Origin: Christiangramia sediminis
GTDB lineage: Bacteria; Bacteroidota; Bacteroidia; Flavobacteriales; Flavobacteriaceae
Assembly: GCF_020552705.1 (NCBI RefSeq)
Contig: NZ_JAJBZG010000005.1
Location: 744,001-808,000, forward strand
DNA length: 64,000 nucleotides
Direction of reading: 5' to 3'
Part shown: positions 43,415 to 53,965 of the stretch, in pieces
Layout: each line of letters opens with the position of its first letter
Numbering within the stretch: the stretch's first letter is position 1
Program-made: the position numbers and the translations under genes
The notes under the pieces: generated by a model
Told to the model about the DNA's origin: nothing
Database searches by the model: none
What the model saw: only the letters and a program-made list of their open reading frames with translations

Positions 43415-45262
43415 ATGTGTGGAATTGTTGGATATATAGGACATAGAGAAGCTTATCCTATTGTTTTAAAAGGCTTACAAAGACTGGAATATAGAGGTTA
43501 TGATAGTGCAGGGATTGCACTTTATGACGGGAACGAATTAAAAATGAGCAAGACCAAAGGAAAGGTCGCTGATTTGAAAACCCGTTTGGAAAGTGAAATT
43601 TCTACAAATGGAACGGTTGGAATTGGTCATACCAGATGGGCAACCCATGGAGAGCCTAATGATGTGAATTCTCATCCGCATTATTCCAATTCTGGGGATC
43701 TTGTTATTATTCATAATGGAATTATCGAGAACTATGATGCCCTTAAAAAGGAATTAAAGAAAAGAGGTTATACTTTCAAGAGTGATACAGATACAGAAGT
43801 ATTGGTAAACCTTATTGAAGATGTTATCCTTAAGGAGGATGTAAAGCTTGGGAAAGCAGTTCAGATTGCCCTTAACCAAACTGTTGGAGCTTATGCAATT
43901 GCTGTTTTCAACAAAACTAAACCCGACGAGATAGTTGTGGCAAGACTTGGTAGTCCATTGGCTATCGGGGTTGGGGATGATGAATTCTTTGTTGCCTCAG
44001 ATGCATCTCCTTTTATTGAATTTACAAATAACGCGATCTACCTTGAAGATGGTGAGATGGCGGTTATTAGAAGACATAAAGAAGTTAAGATAAGAAAGAT
44101 CAAAGATGATTCTTTGGTAGATCCTTATATTCAGGAACTTCAATTAAACCTGGAGCAGATAGAGAAAGGTGGATATGAGCATTTTATGCTGAAAGAGATC
44201 CATGAACAGCCAAGTGCAATTACTGATACCTACCGTGGTAGAATGTTGGTAGACCAGGGCTTAATAAGAATGGCCGGGGTAGATGATAATATGGAGCGAA
44301 TCTCAAACGCTAAACGTATTATTATTGTAGCCTGTGGTACTTCATGGCATGCTGGACTTGTAGCTGAATATATCTTTGAAGATATTGCCAGAATTCCTGT
44401 AGAAGTTGAATATGCTTCAGAATTCAGATATAGAAATCCTGTAATCTCTGAAAATGATGTAGTGATCGCTATTTCTCAAAGTGGAGAGACAGCAGATACC
44501 ATGGCGGCTATTAAGCTTGCAAAAGAAAAAGGAGCTTTTACTTTTGGAGTATGTAATGTGGTAGGTTCTTCAATTTCAAGAGAAACTCATGCTGGAGCTT
44601 ATACCCATGCTGGGCCGGAGATTGGTGTTGCCTCTACAAAGGCTTTTACTACTCAAATTACTGTACTTACCCTAATGGCTTTAAAATTAGGTAAGTTTAA
44701 AGGAACCATTTCTCATAGCGATTTCCAATTCCACCTTCAGGAACTGGAAAGAATTCCGGAGAAAGTAAAAGAGGCTCTGAAATCTGATGAGCTTATTCAG
44801 GAAATAGCAAATAAATATAAGGATGCACCTAATTGTTTGTATTTAGGGCGTGGTTACAATTTCCCTGTAGCCCTGGAAGGAGCCTTGAAACTTAAAGAAA
44901 TCTCTTATATTCATGCAGAAGGCTATCCTGCTGCAGAAATGAAGCACGGTCCTATTGCACTTATCGATGAACAAATGCCTGTAGTGGTAATTGCTACCAA
45001 AAAAGGGCATTATGAAAAAGTGGTTAGTAATATCCAGGAGATCAAATCCAGAAAGGGTAAGATTATTGGTATTGTAACTAAAGGAGATGAAGAGGTTAGA
45101 GACCTTGCAGATTATGTGATCGAAGTTCCGGAAACTATGGAATCACTTACGCCATTATTAACGACGATTCCGTTACAATTACTTTCTTATCACATTGCAG
45201 TGATGCTTGGTAAGAATGTAGATCAGCCAAGGAACCTTGCTAAATCAGTAACGGTAGAATAA
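43415..45262 (+). CDS. glmS: Glutamine-fructose-6-phosphate aminotransferase (isomerizing)
   Basis: Makes glucosamine-6-phosphate from fructose-6-phosphate and glutamine, the first step toward UDP-GlcNAc for peptidoglycan and lipid A. The 615-residue enzyme has a glutaminase domain with the N-terminal nucleophile Cys2 (MCGIVGYIG) and two SIS domains (VACGTSWHAGL and GRGYNFPVALEGALKLKEI). The C-terminus ends with KSVTVE as usual. A terminator follows at 45294-45326. No glmS ribozyme is visible upstream; the gene is instead 8 bp after the preceding coding sequence. Confidence 0.97.
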   Translation: MCGIVGYIGHREAYPIVLKGLQRLEYRGYDSAGIALYDGNELKMSKTKGKVADLKTRLESEISTNGTVGIGHTRWATHGEPNDVNSHPHYSNSGDLVIIHNGIIENYDALKKELKKRGYTFKSDTDTEVLVNLIEDVILKEDVKLGKAVQIALNQTVGAYAIAVFNKTKPDEIVVARLGSPLAIGVGDDEFFVASDASPFIEFTNNAIYLEDGEMAVIRRHKEVKIRKIKDDSLVDPYIQELQLNLEQIEKGGYEHFMLKEIHEQPSAITDTYRGRMLVDQGLIRMAGVDDNMERISNAKRIIIVACGTSWHAGLVAEYIFEDIARIPVEVEYASEFRYRNPVISENDVVIAISQSGETADTMAAIKLAKEKGAFTFGVCNVVGSSISRETHAGAYTHAGPEIGVASTKAFTTQITVLTLMALKLGKFKGTISHSDFQFHLQELERIPEKVKEALKSDELIQEIANKYKDAPNCLYLGRGYNFPVALEGALKLKEISYIHAEGYPAAEMKHGPIALIDEQMPVVVIATKKGHYEKVVSNIQEIKSRKGKIIGIVTKGDEEVRDLADYVIEVPETMESLTPLLTTIPLQLLSYHIAVMLGKNVDQPRNLAKSVTVE

Positions 45263-45293
45263 GAATAAAATATTTTAATAGAAAGATTATAAG

Positions 45294-45326
45294 AAGCCCA
45301 CTGATTATTCACTGGGCTTTTTTTAT
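45294..45326 (+). terminator. glmS terminator
   Basis: AAGCCCA...TGGGCTT, a 7-bp stem extended by two pairs beyond one mismatch, then a seven-T run. Confidence 0.8.
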
Positions 45327-45439
45327 TTTCAATTTTTGTAAACTTGAGATTAACTGTGTCTTTTAAATCAGGTTTTTAGCTGTTTTGCTAAACATTGAAA
45401 ACTTCTCAATTTTTCAATATGTTTTTTGCCAGAAAAATT

Positions 45440-45447
45440 TATCTTTG
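45440..45447 (+). promoter_or_regulatory. -7 box of atpD
   Basis: TATCTTTG, an exact TAnnTTTG match, 93 bp before the atpD ATG. No TTG at the ideal distance. It implies a leader of about 90 bases. Confidence 0.45.
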
Positions 45448-45459
45448 CAGCCTGAAAAT

Positions 45460-45503
45460 GACCTGTTTCTTTTTTATGGTTTTTTAAATTAACGAAATAG
45501 GTT
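45460..45503 (+). promoter_or_regulatory. Leader hairpin upstream of atpD
   Basis: A 10-bp stem with two G-U pairs (GACCTGTTTC/GAAATAGGTT) and a 24-base U-rich loop, followed by TTTTGAATTTT. It may be an mRNA-stabilising or attenuating element. Confidence 0.3.
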
Positions 45504-45540
45504 TTTGAATTTTACTATTAAAAATTAAAGAATTAGATAA

Positions 45541-47052
<1,512 letters not shown>

Positions 47053-47062
47053 AATAAGTTAG

Positions 47063-47359
47063 ATGTATTTAGAGATAGTAACTCCAGAAGCCGTAGTATT
47101 TAGAGCAGAAGTGGATGCGGTAAAATTACCGGGACACGATGGTGAATTTCAGATGTTGAATAATCACGCTCCTATTGTTTCTACTTTGTCTGAAGGTGAG
47201 GTTAAGATCAATCTTACTTCCGGAAGTAAAAATGAAGTGAAAAGAAAGGATCAGTCAGGATTCAGAACTGAAACTTCAGAGCCGAATGTTCTTTATTACA
47301 CGATTAAAGGAGGAGTTCTTGAAATGAAAGATAATAAAGCTATCGTTTTAGCAGATTAA
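47063..47359 (+). CDS. atpC: F1 ATP synthase subunit epsilon, short form
   Basis: A 98-residue epsilon subunit of the central stalk. It consists only of the N-terminal beta-sandwich (YLEIVTPEAVVFRAEVDAVKLPG, GDGEFQMLNNHAP-like). The C-terminal helical hairpin of about 45 residues, which inhibits ATP hydrolysis in the E. coli subunit, is missing; short forms are usual in the phylum. It starts 10 bp after atpD. Confidence 0.92.
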   Translation: MYLEIVTPEAVVFRAEVDAVKLPGHDGEFQMLNNHAPIVSTLSEGEVKINLTSGSKNEVKRKDQSGFRTETSEPNVLYYTIKGGVLEMKDNKAIVLAD

Positions 47360-47380
47360 CTTTCCGAACATATAATATTA

Positions 47381-47411
47381 AAAAAGGCCTTTCATTTGAA
47401 AGGCCTTTTTC
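47381..47411 (+). terminator. atpDC terminator
   Basis: Perfect 12-bp stem AAAAAGGCCTTT/AAAGGCCTTTTT with a six-base loop; near-symmetrical, so it can also serve the converging M61 gene. Confidence 0.85.
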
Positions 47412-47459
47412 TATTTAACCTCCCAGGTTTTAAAGAATTCGGAAGGTTTTTTTATTCAA

Positions 47460-49229
47460 CTATTTAGCTTCAAGCCAGCTCTCCCTGTTTTTTAATGCTT
47501 CTTTTGAAGCATCTTCATCGAGACTTATGGTATAAGCCGGGTTTTTACCTAATTTCACTTCTGTGATCTTCTTTTCACCAAATCTCTCAAAGTTTATTTT
47601 AACTGAATTGGAATTTGAGTTTTCAATAGTACTTTCAAACTCTTCTTTTGTCTGAATTTGTTTTTCATCAATACTGATAATAATGTCTCCTGAAGCTAAT
47701 CCAGCTTTATACGCCGGGCTTCCTTTGAATGTGTTATTGGAGATTACCAGCCCGTTCTCAGTTTCTTTAACCGATGCTCCAAAATAATTACTTCCTTTTC
47801 TTTCCAATTTGATGCCCACACTACGGAATAAATTTTTATAATCGGGCATTTCACTATTATAGATATGTTTTTTGAAGAATTCTGAAGCGAATTCATCTCC
47901 AGCATACTCTTTTAATGTAGATTCAATATCTGCAATTTTATAGGCCACTTCAGTTTTACCATATTTCTCCCACATCAACTTCATAAAATCGTCTAGATTC
48001 AGATCTTGTTGTCTTAAGGAAAGATCCAGGGCAAGGCCTAAAACGCTTCCGTAAGAATAATAGGAAACAAAAGTATTTTCACGGTTGGTAGGGTCAACTG
48101 AGGTAGCGGCATCTACAAACGGAGCCTGGTAGCTCATCTCGATGGGATTAAAATGTTGCAAAGCAGGAGAGTTCCAAACGTAATTAAAAGTGCCGGTAAG
48201 ACCTTCTATATACTCTTTAGGCGTGTTGACCTGGGCGCGGCAAAGCATCAAACCCGTATAATAACTCGTAAATCCCTCAGCAAACCAAAGAGAACCGGTC
48301 ATATTAGCTTCTGAAAAGTCAAAAGGCTCTAACTCTGCCGGTCTGATTCTCTCCACGTTCCAGGCATGGAAAAATTCATGGGCTACAGTTCCAATATTAC
48401 CTTTCATACCGCCATCCGAAAGACTTTCTTTATCGGTTAAAATAGTGCTGTTTCGGTGTTCCATTCCGTCGCCGTAAACATTGGGCATATAACAGGCAAG
48501 AAAAGTATATTTTCCATAGTCGAATTCGGGGAGTTCTCCGTAAACCGCTTCTTCCTGCTTTACGATCCTTTCGACCTGGTCGAAATATTCCGCAAATTCT
48601 TCTGCAGTTCCTTTATGATGAAGGGCAAACTGTATTTCCTGTCCATCAAGCTCAAAAGATTTCATCTGAAAATCACTAATTTCTGTAGGACTGTCCATAA
48701 AATAATACAAATCTGGAGCAGAATAAGTAGTTCCGGATTCCTGTTTTAACTGGGTGGCTACTTTCCAGTTCAGGTCTTCTCTAACCTCAAAATTGACCCT
48801 TATCGGCCGGTGTTGAAATTCTTCCGCATACATAAAAGTAGCCGGGATATTTAAATGCGCATGAGTTTCATCAATTTGAGAATAGGTTCCGTCCCCGCGA
48901 TTGGCAAAAAGGGTATATGCTATATTCACCGTCCCGTCATGATCGCTTACCTGCCAGGAATAAGGATCTTTTCTTTCAACCCTAAGTTCTTCACCCTTGC
49001 TATTGGTAGCCTTAAAATCGTAAACATTTTTTACAAATTCATGTAAAGCATAGCGCCCGGGAGAAGTTCGACTCATTCTGATGTTTAAAGTATTTGTCTT
49101 CACTTCCGGAAAACTGATCTTCACCTTGGCTTCGTGATGAACGGCATTTTCAAAGGAAATGTTATAAGTATTGGTTTGAGCATTTCCAATAAAACTCAGG
49201 AAAAGGAAAGCTAAAAGAATAGTACGCAT
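47460..49229 (-). CDS. M61 family glycyl aminopeptidase with PDZ domain
   Basis: A 589-residue exported metalloprotease (signal peptide to about residue 18). The zinc-binding HEFFH is at residues 284-288, with a downstream GLMLCRAQVNTPKEY region carrying the family's third ligand area. A PDZ domain (about 485-560; GSPAYKAGLASGDIIISIDEKQ) follows. M61 enzymes remove N-terminal glycine or alanine from peptides in the periplasm. It lies downstream of the XRE gene but has its own 59-bp upstream gap. Confidence 0.9.
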   Translation of the reverse strand: MRTILLAFLFLSFIGNAQTNTYNISFENAVHHEAKVKISFPEVKTNTLNIRMSRTSPGRYALHEFVKNVYDFKATNSKGEELRVERKDPYSWQVSDHDGTVNIAYTLFANRGDGTYSQIDETHAHLNIPATFMYAEEFQHRPIRVNFEVREDLNWKVATQLKQESGTTYSAPDLYYFMDSPTEISDFQMKSFELDGQEIQFALHHKGTAEEFAEYFDQVERIVKQEEAVYGELPEFDYGKYTFLACYMPNVYGDGMEHRNSTILTDKESLSDGGMKGNIGTVAHEFFHAWNVERIRPAELEPFDFSEANMTGSLWFAEGFTSYYTGLMLCRAQVNTPKEYIEGLTGTFNYVWNSPALQHFNPIEMSYQAPFVDAATSVDPTNRENTFVSYYSYGSVLGLALDLSLRQQDLNLDDFMKLMWEKYGKTEVAYKIADIESTLKEYAGDEFASEFFKKHIYNSEMPDYKNLFRSVGIKLERKGSNYFGASVKETENGLVISNNTFKGSPAYKAGLASGDIIISIDEKQIQTKEEFESTIENSNSNSVKINFERFGEKKITEVKLGKNPAYTISLDEDASKEALKNRESWLEAK

Positions 49230-49288
49230 AGTTGATTTATGATTTTGCTCTAAAGTAAAAATTTTATGTGAGTGTGGCAGTGAAGATT

Positions 49289-49495
49289 TTATGAAGCTTT
49301 ATATTCCAGGATATCTCCCGGCTGGCAGTCCAGGGCTTTGCAAATAGCTTCCAGAGTGGAAAATCGAACGGCTTTCGCCTTTCCCGTCTTCAGAATAGAA
49401 AGGTTTGCGGTGGTGATACCAACAATATCAGCCAGTTCGTTGCTTTTCATACCCCTTTCGTCGAGAATTCTATCTAGATTTATTAAGATAGCCAT
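49289..49495 (-). CDS. XRE family helix-turn-helix regulator (YozG-like)
   Basis: A 68-residue Cro/C1-type DNA-binding protein: KSNELADIVGITTANLSILKTGKAKAVRFSTLEAICKAL is the helix-turn-helix, and CQPGDILEYK is the typical YozG-like ending. It probably represses its own operon, in which two DUF2975 membrane proteins precede it. It begins one base after the upstream DUF2975 stop. Confidence 0.9.
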   Translation of the reverse strand: MAILINLDRILDERGMKSNELADIVGITTANLSILKTGKAKAVRFSTLEAICKALDCQPGDILEYKAS

Positions 49496-49496
49496 A

Positions 49497-50060
49497 CTAA
49501 ACAGTTAATTTGTTTTCTTCCATCAATTGATTTCCTTCTTTAAAAATTTCAGCAAAAATAAATGCTAAAAGAGAAATGATCAGGAAGTCAAAATCTATAT
49601 GAAATCCACTAACATGATAGTTATTAAAATCCCAATCTGTGATCCATGATATGCTGGAAATAATTAAACAATAAACTCCTATCCTTCTAAACGCTTGTAC
49701 ATTCGTAGTTTTGAAAGTCTCGAAATTTTTAACTGACTTCAAAACTTTTTGAAATTGATAGATCGTAAGATATAAGAGAAAAATGATCCCCACATACTTG
49801 AAGTAATTGAAATAGAGCGATCCAGTATTCCAATCTGTTATATAAATTTTGTCAGGATCTATAACCTCATCCCCATAGGTCTTTTGGAATTGGATTGAGT
49901 TACCTTTAATTGGTTTTTCTGTATGCCAACCCTTGTAGAAATTTCGATCAACCTGAAAGTGGATAAATACGACAGTTAAAATTAATAAAACGATAATGAG
50001 ACAAGCATTAATAAATTTACAGAGGAAAGTTGCAATATTTAGTAGACTATTTTTATTCAT
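49497..50060 (-). CDS. DUF2975 membrane protein, copy 2
   Basis: A 187-residue polytopic membrane protein of the DUF2975 family with about four transmembrane helices (near 15-35, 85-105, 125-145, 150-170). It ends MEENKLTV, nearly the same as the upstream paralogue. DUF2975 proteins are almost always paired with a YozG-type regulator; function unknown. It starts 11 bp after the upstream DUF2975 gene. Confidence 0.82.
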   Translation of the reverse strand: MNKNSLLNIATFLCKFINACLIIVLLILTVVFIHFQVDRNFYKGWHTEKPIKGNSIQFQKTYGDEVIDPDKIYITDWNTGSLYFNYFKYVGIIFLLYLTIYQFQKVLKSVKNFETFKTTNVQAFRRIGVYCLIISSISWITDWDFNNYHVSGFHIDFDFLIISLLAFIFAEIFKEGNQLMEENKLTV

Positions 50061-50071
50061 AGAGCTTTATG

Positions 50072-50581
50072 TTAAACGGTTAATTCATTTTCTTCCCTCA
50101 TTAATCGTGCTTTCTCAAAAACCTGTCCCAGTACGATAAAGAAAGCGCCTAAGGCGAGAAAAAGCCAGAAATCGGGAAAACTGGTTTCCACTTTCAGCCT
50201 GGAGGCGAAAATTAACTTCATAATAAATTCTGCAACAGCACTTAAAATGACCAGCCAGATAATTAATTGACCCACCAGATTAAAGCCAGCACATTGAAAT
50301 TTGGTAAAAAGACTTCCCGAATCTAAACTTTTAACAAGTCTTCTAAGCGTATTTATAATATATATGATAGCGGCATATGCTCCTAAAACGTAAGTCACTA
50401 GAGCTAATTTCGCAGTTTTAGAGGTGAGATCCAGATCTTCGGCTACTCTTTCCAGTCCAAAGTTTCCATCGATTCCTAATAAAATACCCGCTAAAATTAT
50501 AAGAAATATCAGCCATAAAACTGTTGAGAAAAATAAGGCAATGCTGAGAATAGCTTTGAGTAGTTTAAATGAAGTTGTCAT
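50072..50581 (-). CDS. DUF2975 membrane protein, copy 1
   Basis: A 169-residue membrane protein of the DUF2975 family with about four transmembrane helices. Its C-terminus is ARLMREENELTV, echoing the downstream copy. It is the first gene of the DUF2975-DUF2975-XRE operon. Function unknown; a role in membrane or envelope signalling linked to the small regulator is only inference. Confidence 0.82.
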   Translation of the reverse strand: MTTSFKLLKAILSIALFFSTVLWLIFLIILAGILLGIDGNFGLERVAEDLDLTSKTAKLALVTYVLGAYAAIIYIINTLRRLVKSLDSGSLFTKFQCAGFNLVGQLIIWLVILSAVAEFIMKLIFASRLKVETSFPDFWLFLALGAFFIVLGQVFEKARLMREENELTV

Positions 50582-50590
50582 AATTATTGT

Positions 50591-50628
50591 TTATCGATAA
50601 CAAATATAATTAAATTATCGAATAACAA
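50591..50628 (-). promoter_or_regulatory. Promoter and paired operator-like palindromes of the DUF2975-XRE operon
   Basis: On the minus strand TTG (50628-50626), 17 bases, TATATTTG (50608-50601). Two related palindromes flank it: TTATCGATAA (50591-50600), at the expected transcript start, and TTATCGAATAA (50615-50625), in the spacer. Binding at both would block the promoter, which suits autorepression by the small XRE protein. Confidence 0.6.
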
Positions 50629-50805
50629 TAATTTAATTATTTAAATTATGATTTATTAGAGCATATTATTTATGTTTTTTATACTGAATTAAGAATTTCA
50701 TCAACAATATACCTGATCTTTAAAGTAAAATTTAAGAAACTTTAAATGGCAGTAAACATTGGGTATTAACTGATTGCTTAGAAGTATTTCTTCAATAAAT
50801 ACTAT

Positions 50806-50813
50806 TATATTTG
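50806..50813 (+). promoter_or_regulatory. -7 box of the mrp operon
   Basis: TATATTTG, an exact TAnnTTTG match, 22 bp before the mrpA ATG. No TTG at 19 bp. Confidence 0.5.
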
Positions 50814-50835
50814 CCGAGAACAGATTTTACTAAGT

Positions 50836-53190
50836 ATGCTTACCGCAATTCTTACAGGTTTTTTATTCTCTATTCTTCTCATTTTCGCGGGAAGATTTAT
50901 AAAAGGTAAGCTCTCTATACTTGCATCTCTGGTTCCATTAGGACTCTTTGTTTATTTCACTCAGTTTATTTCTTCAATATCGAACGGAGAAATAATTATG
51001 AGATCTTATGAGTGGATCCCGTCTTTCGGGGTAGACCTGGGATTTAAACTGGACGGTCTTTCCCTGCTATTTTCATTGATGATCACCGGAATTGGTTTTC
51101 TGGTCTTTGCTTATACTTCGTCTTATCTGAAAGGGCATGAATATCTGGATAGATTCTATGGCTACTTAGGTTCCTTTATGGGTGCTATGCTAGGTTTAGT
51201 GCTCTCCGATAACATGATCACTTTATTCGTGTTCTGGGAATTGACCAGTATTAGTTCTTTCTTTTTGATCGGCTTTAATAATACGAATCCCGCTTCAAGG
51301 AAATCGGCTTTGACAGCTCTGGGAATAACAGGTATTGGTGGTTTATTCTTATTAGCAGGCGCATTACTTTTAAACAATATTGCGGGTACTTACAGCATTT
51401 CTGAAATGCTTACGATGAGTGAAGCTATTCGCGGAAATGAATTTTACTTTTTAGCAGTATTACTAATTTTTGGTGCTGCCTTTACCAAGTCAGCACAATT
51501 TCCTTTTCATTTCTGGTTACCGGGAGCTATGAAGGCTCCAACACCGGTTTCTACCTATCTGCATTCAGCAACGATGGTAAAAGCAGGAATTTATCTGCTG
51601 ATGCGTTTTACACCGGTGCTTGGGGGAGAACAGATATGGAATACAACTTTGATAATTGTAGGTGGATTTACCATGCTTTATTCCGCCTTTCATACCATTT
51701 TTAGAACAGACCTTAAAGGAGTTCTTGCGTATTCAACAATTTCAGCATTAGGGATATTGGTATTTCTAACGGGACTTGGTACTCAGGAGGCTTTTCTTGC
51801 TGCAGCAGTATTTATTATAGTACACGCCCTTTATAAAGCAACTTTGTTCCTGGTTACAGGAATTATAGATCATCAAACACATACCCGGGATATCACAAGA
51901 CTTTCCGGACTAAATAAAATTATGTTACCTGTTGGGATTGCCGGGATTTTAGCCGCGATCTCCAGTGCAGGGATTCCGCCAACCCTTGGTTTTGTTGGAA
52001 AGGAATTGACTTATGAAGCATCTTATCATTCTGAAAGCCTGGTGATATTTCTTATGATCGCCATTGTGCTTACAAAGATTTTGCTTTTGTATGCGGGCTT
52101 CGTGGCGGGAATAAAACCTTTTACAGGAAAACTTCCTGAAGAACATTCAAATGTGAAAATGCCCGGTTTTATCATGTGGGCACCCCCACTTTTACTGGCA
52201 ATACTTGGCGTTATTTTTGGCGTTGCCCCGTTCATAATAGAATCCGCTTTGATCAAGCCGGTTGTAACGTCTATGGGGGGTGATGCTTCTGAAATCCATT
52301 TAGCACTATGGCATGGCTTCAATCTTGTATTTATTCTTAGTTTAATAACCATAGGAGTAGGAACTGCCCTGTACTTTATTATAAAACCATCTAAAAAACT
52401 AGAGGAAGGAATTGCGAAATTCGACTTTATTGCTCCGGAAAATATTCTGGAAAAGTTCAATAAGCTTTTTATAATGATTTCGAATTTTTGGACCAACTTC
52501 TTTCAGAATGGATACCTAAGAAATTATATTTCGATCATCATTCTATTTCTTGTGGTGCTGGTAGGATATATCATGGTAGGGAACACACGTTTTGCCATAG
52601 ACTATAATTCTCTTTCAAAAATTACAGTTTACGAAATAACCACCACCCTAATTTTAATAGCCGGGATTTTCTATACGGTCTTTACACAATCCAGGCTTGC
52701 AGCTGTGGCAGCCATGGGGGTTGTAGGGCTCTCTATATGTTTGATATTCGTATTTTACAGTGCTCCGGATCTCGCAATGACACAATTTTCAATAGACACG
52801 CTTACGGTGATACTTTTTGTGCTTGTGTTATATAAACTACCGAAGTATCTAAAATTATCAGATTATAAGACCAGGCTTAGAGATGGAATTTTATCAACAA
52901 TCTTTGGATTGATTATTACCACCCTTGCGCTGGAAGTACTTTCAGAACCGGTAAGTAAAGAAGTTGGAGATTTTTATGCTGCAAACTCTTATATTGAAGC
53001 TCATGGAAAGAACGTGGTAAATGTAATTCTGGTAGATTTTAGAGGTGCTGATACGCTTATAGAGATTTCAGTGCTGTCTATTGCCGCGGTGGGAGTATTC
53101 GGTTTGATGAAGTTGAGGCTTAAAATGAAGGATAGAAGAAGATATGCCGATACAAGGTTGAGTGAAGAGAACGAGAATAAGAAACAGTAA
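50836..53190 (+). CDS. mrpA: Mrp Na+/H+ antiporter subunit A
   Basis: The largest subunit (784 residues) of the multisubunit Na+/H+ antiporter, homologous to NuoL of complex I, in the inner membrane. The conserved Glu is in VFWELTSISSFFLIGF (near residue 134) and the conserved Lys in FTKSAQFPFHFWLPGAMKAPTPVSTYLHSATMVKAG (near 217-250). The C-terminal third is the MrpB-like/DUF4040 extension. First gene of mrpABCDEFG; the set would extrude Na+ in exchange for protons, consistent with a saline habitat. Confidence 0.93.
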   Translation: MLTAILTGFLFSILLIFAGRFIKGKLSILASLVPLGLFVYFTQFISSISNGEIIMRSYEWIPSFGVDLGFKLDGLSLLFSLMITGIGFLVFAYTSSYLKGHEYLDRFYGYLGSFMGAMLGLVLSDNMITLFVFWELTSISSFFLIGFNNTNPASRKSALTALGITGIGGLFLLAGALLLNNIAGTYSISEMLTMSEAIRGNEFYFLAVLLIFGAAFTKSAQFPFHFWLPGAMKAPTPVSTYLHSATMVKAGIYLLMRFTPVLGGEQIWNTTLIIVGGFTMLYSAFHTIFRTDLKGVLAYSTISALGILVFLTGLGTQEAFLAAAVFIIVHALYKATLFLVTGIIDHQTHTRDITRLSGLNKIMLPVGIAGILAAISSAGIPPTLGFVGKELTYEASYHSESLVIFLMIAIVLTKILLLYAGFVAGIKPFTGKLPEEHSNVKMPGFIMWAPPLLLAILGVIFGVAPFIIESALIKPVVTSMGGDASEIHLALWHGFNLVFILSLITIGVGTALYFIIKPSKKLEEGIAKFDFIAPENILEKFNKLFIMISNFWTNFFQNGYLRNYISIIILFLVVLVGYIMVGNTRFAIDYNSLSKITVYEITTTLILIAGIFYTVFTQSRLAAVAAMGVVGLSICLIFVFYSAPDLAMTQFSIDTLTVILFVLVLYKLPKYLKLSDYKTRLRDGILSTIFGLIITTLALEVLSEPVSKEVGDFYAANSYIEAHGKNVVNVILVDFRGADTLIEISVLSIAAVGVFGLMKLRLKMKDRRRYADTRLSEENENKKQ

Positions 53191-53193
53191 AGC

Positions 53194-53610
53194 ATGCGTA
53201 CAACTATAATTTTAAAGACAGCTTCAAATTACCTTTTACCGGTATTGTTGGTGTTTTCTATTTTTATTCTGCTTCGCGGCCATTATTTGCCAGGCGGTGG
53301 TTTTGTGGGCGGATTGATCGCTTCAATTGCCTTTATCCTGCATTCATTCGCAAACGGACTTGACAAAACGAAAGAACTTCTAATTCTACATCCTGGTTTT
53401 CTACTTCCGGTAGGCCTGGCTATTGCATTTTTAAGCGGACTTGCCCCGGTAGTATTGTACGACCTTCCATTTATGACAGGTTTATGGTCACATGACCCAA
53501 TTGCAATTCTGGGTAGTGTAGGCTCAGCTTTATTTTTTGATATAGGCGTATACCTGGTAGTGAACGGAGTAACCTTAACCATAATTTTTACAATTTCAGA
53601 ATCGGCCTAA
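53194..53610 (+). CDS. mrpB: Mrp Na+/H+ antiporter subunit B
   Basis: A 138-residue membrane subunit with about four helices and the family-typical GHYLPGGGFVGGLI near residues 28-41. It starts 4 bp after mrpA and 1 bp before mrpC. Part of the Mrp complex; the complex needs all subunits. Confidence 0.9.
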   Translation: MRTTIILKTASNYLLPVLLVFSIFILLRGHYLPGGGFVGGLIASIAFILHSFANGLDKTKELLILHPGFLLPVGLAIAFLSGLAPVVLYDLPFMTGLWSHDPIAILGSVGSALFFDIGVYLVVNGVTLTIIFTISESA

Positions 53611-53611
53611 T

Positions 53612-53965
53612 ATGGAGATCCTTTTAGCATTAATGGTTGGAATTTTATATGGATCGGGCATTTATATGATGCTTCGCAGAAGTATGGTTAAACTCATCAT
53701 TGGTATTATTCTTTTGGGAAATGGAGCGAATCTTCTCATCTTTCTATTGGGAAGAATTACTAAAGGAGCCCCTCCAATTATTTCAGGCGACGCCAAAGTT
53801 TTTGCAGAAGCTTATGCAGATCCTGTTCCGCAGGCATTGATACTTACAGCAATCGTTATAAGTTTTGGACTTCAGTCTTTCGCAATTGTACTTGTGAAAA
53901 GAGCTCATACCGTGGTTAGGACTGATGATCTGGATGAAATGAACGCAACCGACGAAGATTCATGA
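53612..53965 (+). CDS. mrpC: Mrp Na+/H+ antiporter subunit C
   Basis: A 117-residue NuoK-like subunit with three helices; GILYGSGIYMMLRRSMVKLIIGIILLGNGANLLIF is typical, as is DPVPQALILTAIVISFG. It overlaps mrpD by 4 bp. Confidence 0.91.
   Translation: MEILLALMVGILYGSGIYMMLRRSMVKLIIGIILLGNGANLLIFLLGRITKGAPPIISGDAKVFAEAYADPVPQALILTAIVISFGLQSFAIVLVKRAHTVVRTDDLDEMNATDEDS

Noticed and set aside
43100-43420. glmS ribozyme upstream of glmS
   Set aside because: The DUF4270 coding sequence runs to 8 bp before glmS, leaving no room, and no ribozyme-like core was seen.
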